From Oscillospiraceae bacterium (GTDB lineage Bacteria; Bacillota; Clostridia; Oscillospirales; Ruminococcaceae), in NCBI GenBank assembly GCA_017427265.1, contig JAFRTG010000007.1, positions 1 through 64,000 of the forward strand: a stretch of 64,000 bases of DNA. The letters run 5' to 3'. Each line of letters starts with the position of its first letter. The stretch's first letter is position 1. Of the stretch, positions 59,785-64,000 are shown in pieces. Made by a program: the position numbers and the translations under genes. The notes under the pieces were generated by a model, which had not been told where the DNA came from, did no database searches, and was given only the letters and a program-made list of their open reading frames with translations.

Positions 59785-60445
59785 CCCTTTTTTCAGATTT
59801 TTTCGGATTTTTAGTAAATCCGGGATCGACACAAAAGGATTCCAGAGGACAACCGTGACATTTCGGGTTCCGTGCCGTACAGGTATCGCGGCCGAACAGC
59901 ACAATCTGATGGCAGAACCGGCCGGAGCGTTCCGGCGGAAGCACCTTCCGCAGATCTGCTTCGACCTGCTCCGGCGCATGACGCTTCGTCAGTCCGAGCC
60001 GCCCGCAGATACGGATACAGTGCGTATCCGTCACGACAGAAGGCTGTCCGTACACATCCCCAAGCAGCAAATTCGCCGTTTTCCGGCCGATTCCCGGCAG
60101 CGTCAGCAGGTCATCCATGTTATCCGGCACAACGCCGCCGAAATCATCGCGGACGCGCTGACACATCTCCTTGATGCTTTTCGCCTTTGCCTTATAAAAT
60201 CCGCAGGGATGCACGGCCTTCTCCAGCTCAGCCAGATCGGCATCCGCAAAGGATTCCAGCGTCGGATACTGTTTGAACAGCGTTTTCGTCACAATGTTGA
60301 CGCGCGCATCCGTACACTGCGCGGAAAGCCGCGTCGCAATCATCAGCTCATAGGGCTTTTCAAATTGGAGTGAACAGACCGCGTCCGGATAGACCGTATC
60401 CAGAATATCGCAGATCTGCACAGCTTTTTCCTGCAGCTTCGTCAT
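59774..60445 (-). CDS. nth: Endonuclease III
   Basis: A 223-residue DNA glycosylase/AP lyase that removes oxidised pyrimidines. The helix-hairpin-helix LLTLPGIGRKTANLLLGD holds the catalytic lysine, and the aspartate follows in VVTDTHCIRI. The 4Fe-4S cluster ligands have the exact spacing C-x6-C-x2-C-x5-C (CTARNPKCHGCPLESFC). The ATG at 60445 overlaps the stop of the DUF4177-like gene as ATGA. The end of the gene contains the -35 box of the next transcription unit. Confidence 0.96.
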   Translation of the reverse strand: MTKLQEKAVQICDILDTVYPDAVCSLQFEKPYELMIATRLSAQCTDARVNIVTKTLFKQYPTLESFADADLAELEKAVHPCGFYKAKAKSIKEMCQRVRDDFGGVVPDNMDDLLTLPGIGRKTANLLLGDVYGQPSVVTDTHCIRICGRLGLTKRHAPEQVEADLRKVLPPERSGRFCHQIVLFGRDTCTARNPKCHGCPLESFCVDPGFTKNPKKSEKRVDK

Positions 60446-60630
60446 GATTTTCCGCTCTCCCGGCAAAACGTAATGACCATCACGCTGCCGCGGATATCCT
60501 TTGCGGCGTCAATCGAAACGGCTGCGACCTCCCAGCCTTCCTCAGCAGCAGAATTCATCACACCTTCCGCGTAGGTGTAGTCATTTTTGATGTATTTGTG
60601 TTCAATCTCAACGATTTTATAAGTTTTCAT
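60442..60630 (-). CDS. DUF4177-like small protein (62 aa)
   Basis: A 62-residue soluble protein beginning MKTYKIVEIEHKYI and containing NSAAEEGWEVAAVSID, the pattern of DUF4177-type proteins (Y-K-(V/I)-V-E then L/A-x-x-G-W-E-V). The function is unknown. The start at 60630 has an AAAGGATCC ribosome site; a longer reading adds ten residues without one. It is coupled to nth by a 4-bp overlap. Confidence 0.65.
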   Translation of the reverse strand: MKTYKIVEIEHKYIKNDYTYAEGVMNSAAEEGWEVAAVSIDAAKDIRGSVMVITFCRESGKS

Positions 60631-60653
60631 AACCGGGATCCTTTCTGTTATAC

Positions 60654-60682
60654 TTGACATTGCCCGCCATTCGTGCTATCAT
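60654..60682 (+). promoter_or_regulatory. Promoter of DUF4416 gene
   Basis: TTGACA (60654-60659) and TATCAT (60677-60682) with 17 bp spacing. Confidence 0.72.
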
Positions 60683-60711
60683 AAAAGCATCAAACGGAAA
60701 GGAGCATTTCC

Positions 60712-61263
60712 ATGGGAACCACCGCCGGATTTGAACCGGAAAAACTGATCTGTGCCGTGCTTTATACAGACGAAGCAACGGCAAATGACGCAATCACAAA
60801 GCTGAAAGCCGCATACGGCGAAACCGATCTGGAATCGGAGCGCTATTGCTTTTCGGAGATCTCACCTTATTATGACAGCGAAATGGGCGGCACTGTTTTC
60901 CGCAGGCTGCTCTCATTCCGGGACTGCCGGAATCCGGCAGAGCTCGCTGCGATCAAAACCTTTACCAATCAGCTTGAGCAGGCAGCTGCCGCAGACGGTC
61001 AGCGCAGGGTCAATCTCGATCCGGGCTTTGTCAGCTGCGGACGACTTTCGCTTGCGACGACCAAGAACGCCGGACACCGCATTCCCCTCTCTGACGGCAT
61101 TTACGCCGAGCTGACGCTGTTCTATGCGCGTCATGCGTGGAATCCGTTTCCGTGGACATACATGGACTTCAAGCTGCCGCAGGTACACGCATTTCTCACG
61201 CAGGCACGAAAGATTTATATGGAGCAGCGGAAGAACTGGCTTTCCAGCGACTGCCGCAGCTGA
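60712..61263 (+). CDS. DUF4416 family protein
   Basis: A 183-residue soluble protein of DUF4416. Characteristic segments are LICAVLYTDE near the start, SEISPYYDSEMGGTVFRRLLSF, and RRVNLDPGFVSCGRLSLATTKNAGHRI split over residues 97-123. It ends with PWTYMDFKLPQVHAFLTQARKIY. The function is unknown, although the family is widespread in anaerobes. The last 49 bp overlap the 3' end of the convergent asparaginase gene. It has an AAAGGAG ribosome site. Confidence 0.85.
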   Translation: MGTTAGFEPEKLICAVLYTDEATANDAITKLKAAYGETDLESERYCFSEISPYYDSEMGGTVFRRLLSFRDCRNPAELAAIKTFTNQLEQAAAADGQRRVNLDPGFVSCGRLSLATTKNAGHRIPLSDGIYAELTLFYARHAWNPFPWTYMDFKLPQVHAFLTQARKIYMEQRKNWLSSDCRS

Positions 61264-62240
61264 CGAACGCGGCTCGTCAATGCCTCGCCCTCGTAACCGA
61301 GCATCCGGCTGACCCAGACCGCGCCGTAGGCAAACGGTACCGTGAAGCCTTCCAGTGGGATTGCCCCCTCGGAAACCAGATCGGCACTGGAACCGTAGCT
61401 CTGGCCGGTCATCCGGCAGGGCGCCAAATAAACCGGAATCTCCGCTTTTTTACAGCGGTAAAGCAGACAGGAAACCGAATACGGCGAATAGCGAACCGAA
61501 TTGGCCGTCTCGGAATGATACGTGCCATGTACGATGGCGGAAACGCCTTCGAGCGGAATCCGGTCATAGCGCAGACCGTTATGCGGCCGGATCAGCATCA
61601 CGTCCGGCATCCGCAGCGCCTTTACAGCAAGCGCCCGCATATCTGTGCGGGTGTGTTTTTTTATCCCTTTCTGCGCTTCCAGCACAACGGACATGCGCTT
61701 CATCGGGATACTGAAAAAGTCGATGCTGTCATGCAGACATGCCTGCAGGTCAAAGCCGCGGTGCAGATACATCTCGCCGTCGCTGTTCCGGTACACAACC
61801 CAGACGCCCGCTTCCAGATGCTTGCAGATGAGTTTGACGGCCGCTTCAAAATTCGCGTGGCCGTTTGTCATGGAGTCAGACAGCGGCGCAATCGCGGAGA
61901 CCAGAATCACCGGAACGCCGATGCCGCAGAGAGCCGCCGAAAGCATCGCAGCAGTCTGTTCCAGCGTATCCGTTCCGTGCGCAATAATGATGCCGTCCAC
62001 ACGCGACAGATTGGTTGTCGCAACCGCACGCAGGAGTGTACACCAGTCCTCCGGTGTCAGATCCTCGCTCAGACAGTTCAGCGGAATCTGCGTCTCAAAT
62101 TCAACAGAAGAAAACGGATTCGCCAGCCGGTAATGCTGTTCAAGAACCGAAAGAGCCGTATTCGCATCACTGCGCCGCGAACCGTCCGCAGACGTCCGGC
62201 AGCAGATTGTTCCGCCGGTCAGAATCAGTGCAATCCGCAT
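61215..62240 (-). CDS. Asparaginase (type I)
   Basis: A 341-residue asparaginase hydrolysing L-asparagine to aspartate and ammonia. The two catalytic threonine motifs are present as LILTGGTICCR at residue 6 and IIAHGTDTLEQTAAML near residue 86. No signal peptide is present, consistent with a cytoplasmic enzyme. The ATG at 62240 has an AGAGGA ribosome site; a TTG reading two codons earlier is less likely. It overlaps the convergent DUF4416 gene by 49 bp and starts 13 bp after the phosphoesterase gene. Confidence 0.9.
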   Translation of the reverse strand: MRIALILTGGTICCRTSADGSRRSDANTALSVLEQHYRLANPFSSVEFETQIPLNCLSEDLTPEDWCTLLRAVATTNLSRVDGIIIAHGTDTLEQTAAMLSAALCGIGVPVILVSAIAPLSDSMTNGHANFEAAVKLICKHLEAGVWVVYRNSDGEMYLHRGFDLQACLHDSIDFFSIPMKRMSVVLEAQKGIKKHTRTDMRALAVKALRMPDVMLIRPHNGLRYDRIPLEGVSAIVHGTYHSETANSVRYSPYSVSCLLYRCKKAEIPVYLAPCRMTGQSYGSSADLVSEGAIPLEGFTVPFAYGAVWVSRMLGYEGEALTSRVRQLRQSLESQFFRCSI

Positions 62241-62253
62241 AAGCAATATCCTC

Positions 62254-63126
62254 TCATTTCACAACACGGAATGTAATGCTGACGACCTCAGGATGATTGA
62301 ACAGCCGCAGCGGAAAAGCACTGTTGCCGAGTCCGCGGCTGATATACATCGTCGTATCCCCGCTGCGGAAACAGCCCTGCGTATACTTCGGGAAAAAGCC
62401 CTGATCGGGCGAAAGCAAGCCCTTGTGCAGAAACGGAATCCGGAACTGACCGCCGTGCGCATGGCCTGAGAGCACAAGATCAACGCCTGCCGGTGCATAG
62501 CTGTCCTCCAGGAACTGCGGTTCATGCGCAAGCAGCAGCTGAAATTCATTGTCCGATTCATCCGCAAGCGTTTTGAGGATGTTGGCCTGCAGAGAGTTGT
62601 CATCCATGCCGATCAGTGCAAAGGTCTGACCGTTCGGCGCAGCAATCTCTGCTGTTTCATTGTTGAGCACCGTGATGCCATACTCCGCAATTTGTTCCAA
62701 AAACGGTTCCAGCTGATCCTTGGAGAGATAATGTTCATGATTGCCCGTAACATAGTAACACGGTGCAATTTCCGAGATTTGCTTCATACTGTGCAGCGCC
62801 GCGTCAATATTCGTGTGATTGCTTGCGTCAACCATATCGCCGGTCATGACGATGATGTCCGGGTGCTGATCGCGGATTGCGCGGAGCAGCGGTGCATTGT
62901 CCTTCGGGAACTCTTTGTTGTGCAGATCGCTCAACTGAACGACCCGGAATCCGTCAAATGCATATGCAAGCTGATCGCTTTCATAAGTGTACTCTGTCAC
63001 CTCAAGCCGGTTGTTTGCACCGTAGGCCATTGCAATAAACAACAAAACCAGCAGCAGTCGGATGCCGATTCCGCGCAGGATCCTCCTGCGCTTCTCCAGA
63101 ATTTTCGGGTCTTTCTTTTCCTTCAT
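62254..63126 (-). CDS. Membrane-anchored metallophosphoesterase (YaeI-like)
   Basis: A 290-residue calcineurin-like phosphoesterase with an N-terminal basic segment and one membrane anchor (residues 20-38). Metal-site motifs appear in order: QLSDLHNKEF (65), VMTGDMVDASN (93), YVTGNHEHYL (126), LAHEPQF (200) and LSGHAHGGQFRIPF (220). Relatives act on UDP-sugar lipids or other phosphoesters; the substrate here is unknown. It has an AGGAGG ribosome site and is probably cotranscribed with the asparaginase gene. Confidence 0.9.
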   Translation of the reverse strand: MKEKKDPKILEKRRRILRGIGIRLLLVLLFIAMAYGANNRLEVTEYTYESDQLAYAFDGFRVVQLSDLHNKEFPKDNAPLLRAIRDQHPDIIVMTGDMVDASNHTNIDAALHSMKQISEIAPCYYVTGNHEHYLSKDQLEPFLEQIAEYGITVLNNETAEIAAPNGQTFALIGMDDNSLQANILKTLADESDNEFQLLLAHEPQFLEDSYAPAGVDLVLSGHAHGGQFRIPFLHKGLLSPDQGFFPKYTQGCFRSGDTTMYISRGLGNSAFPLRLFNHPEVVSITFRVVK

Positions 63127-63200
63127 TCAGTTTCATCCTCCTGCAACTGCTGTTTTTATCGTCGAAAATACGTGTAAATCTGCATAATCTGTAAACGCCA

Positions 63201-63232
63201 ACGCGGATACGGTCAAATGACCGTATCCGTGT
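63201..63232. terminator. Hairpin between dockerin and phosphoesterase genes
   Basis: ACGCGGATACGGTCA pairs with TGACCGTATCCGTGT around a 2-nt loop region. T runs are poor on both strands, so termination efficiency is uncertain. It lies about 50 bp after the dockerin gene stop. Confidence 0.5.
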
Positions 63233-63284
63233 TGTAGGTATCATTGAAATCTGTTTCTGAAGCAACTGCCTTCAGATGCGTACA

Positions 63285-64000
63285 TCAGAGCTGATTGATC
63301 AGACGTGCAATATACTTCAGAATTCTATCGGCGTCACCGTCATCCAGATTACCGGAACCGTTGACATCGCCGTTCAGCTTGCCCTGATCCTTGACGTTCG
63401 CGGTGCTGTCACCGGAAACGAAGCGCAGGATCATAACGCAGTCACCGACATCGACCAGACCGTCGAGGTTTGCGTCGCCGCGCATCGTGACTTTCGGCTC
63501 CGGCTTTGTCGTCGTGGTCGTCGTGGTTGTGGTCGTCGTCGTGCTCGTAGAAGTGGTCGAGGTGCTGGTAGAAGTGGTCGTTGTCGAAGTAGAGGTAGAA
63601 GTTGTGGTTGTCTTGGAGGTGGTTGTAACCGGATTCACATTTGAACCGCCGCTCAGAACTGCACTCTCCATCGTAGCAGTTTCCGGCCACCAGACCTGGA
63701 AGCTGATCTCATTGACACCGGCCGGAATCTCAAACTCAACCGTGATGATGCCGTTCTGCGGTGTTGCAGACCATCTCTTCTCGCCGTCGCTGTTATAGAA
63801 GATACCGCCGTTTGTCTCGGTATCGTTCGAGTTTGTCTTCATAGTGACGGTCAGCTTTTCAGCGCCGGCAACATTGATCTTGTATTCCTTAGCGCTGATC
63901 TTTGTCACATCGGCATCGCGTGTACCGCTGGGGTTGGGACCGGGGTTCGTCTTGGTTGTGGTAATACCGGGCTGCGGATCGACATACGGAGTGGTTGTTG
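63285..64000 (-). CDS. Dockerin protein with Thr-rich linkers (5' part beyond window)
   Basis: The C-terminal 238 residues of an extracellular protein. The frame is open to the right edge; an internal GTG at 63908 is not the real start. In order it shows a Thr/Pro linker, a 90-residue beta-rich module that could bind carbohydrate (ITVEFEIPAGVNEISFQVWW), a linker of about 40 Thr/Ser residues, and a type I dockerin. The two calcium repeats are DANLDGLVDVGDCVMI and DVNGSGNLDDGDADRI. The missing N-terminus probably holds the catalytic or binding module that gives the protein its function. Confidence 0.9.
   Translation of the reverse strand, partial: TTTPYVDPQPGITTTKTNPGPNPSGTRDADVTKISAKEYKINVAGAEKLTVTMKTNSNDTETNGGIFYNSDGEKRWSATPQNGIITVEFEIPAGVNEISFQVWWPETATMESAVLSGGSNVNPVTTTSKTTTTSTSTSTTTTSTSTSTTSTSTTTTTTTTTTTTKPEPKVTMRGDANLDGLVDVGDCVMILRFVSGDSTANVKDQGKLNGDVNGSGNLDDGDADRILKYIARLINQL
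63508..63633 (-). repeat. Low-complexity Thr/Ser linker repeat
   Basis: About 126 bp of degenerate ACN/TCN codons on the minus strand, read as (GTNGTN) runs on the plus strand. It encodes a Thr/Ser linker and may vary in length by slippage. Confidence 0.8.

Noticed and set aside
63508-63633. CRISPR or tandem-repeat array
   Set aside because: The repetition is degenerate Thr/Ser codons in an open reading frame, without spacers.

Overview
The window reads as ordinary chromosome from a cellulosome-forming anaerobic Firmicute of the Ruminococcus group. The evidence is two clear type I dockerin proteins plus a third truncated at the right edge, a GH9-CBM3 cellulase, an L-arabinose operon with an AraR-type repressor, pyruvate formate-lyase and phosphotransacetylase fermentation genes, T-box and lysine riboswitches, and SpoVS/YmdB. 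Base composition is fairly GC-rich, nearer R. champanellensis than R. albus or R. flavefaciens; that is inference from memory. I saw no rRNA, tRNA, CRISPR array, insertion sequence or prophage.

Layout. 1-2.3 kb: a leftward operon of a ribbon-helix-helix protein, a DUF6483 protein and clpB (cut by the left edge). 2.3-4.9 kb: an AlaX-type editing protein, a leftward small-RNA candidate, and a CorA-family channel with a changed signature motif. 4.9-10.3 kb, leftward: a CmpB-family membrane protein, a bacterial-type PARG, a small membrane protein, an SGNH hydrolase plus MBOAT acyltransferase pair, and a CDF cation transporter. 10.4-14.6 kb, rightward: thrS behind a Thr T-box, and mgtE behind a long structured leader that I cannot place in a known riboswitch class. 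14.6-18.1 kb, leftward: a pyruvate formate-lyase operon in which the enzyme is split into a 693-aa body and a separate 79-aa glycyl-radical domain, with a 72-aa companion ORF between them and pflA last. 18.2-20.9 kb, leftward: xerC-like, a hypothetical, ymdB, spoVS. 21-23.7 kb, rightward: a Fur-family regulator, queF, a WYL regulator and a GNAT enzyme.

23.7-28 kb, leftward: a lysine operon (asd, two unknown genes, dapA, dapB) under a lysine riboswitch. 28.1-29.4 kb, rightward: a miniature ferredoxin-thioredoxin-reductase-like protein, thioredoxin and a corrinoid adenosyltransferase. 29.4-31.6 kb, leftward: a membrane HD-GYP phosphodiesterase. 31.7-36 kb, rightward: hflX, glycerate kinase, a GyrI-like protein and pta. 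36.2-41.5 kb: a 1774-aa secreted subtilase with leucine-rich repeats and a dockerin. 41.5-46 kb: small genes, a phosphoribosyltransferase-like gene, and a GH9 cellulase followed by a MIF-family gene. 46-56 kb, leftward: arabinose catabolism and uptake (AraR, AraC-type regulator, YtfQ/R/T/YjfF-like ABC importer, FGGY kinase, araA), with operator-like palindromes at both promoters. 56-64 kb: small membrane proteins, a T-box-controlled XRE-cupin-acyl-CoA synthetase fusion, nth, DUF4416, asparaginase, a phosphoesterase and the C-terminus of a Thr-rich dockerin protein.

The genes fit plant-fibre fermentation: polysaccharide attack by dockerin enzymes, arabinose uptake, and disposal of pyruvate through PFL and Pta. 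The items most worth a second look are the split PFL with its companion ORF, the T-box upstream of an acyl-CoA synthetase, the unassigned mgtE leader RNA, the unassigned small RNA at 3.6 kb, and the mini-FTR/thioredoxin pair.
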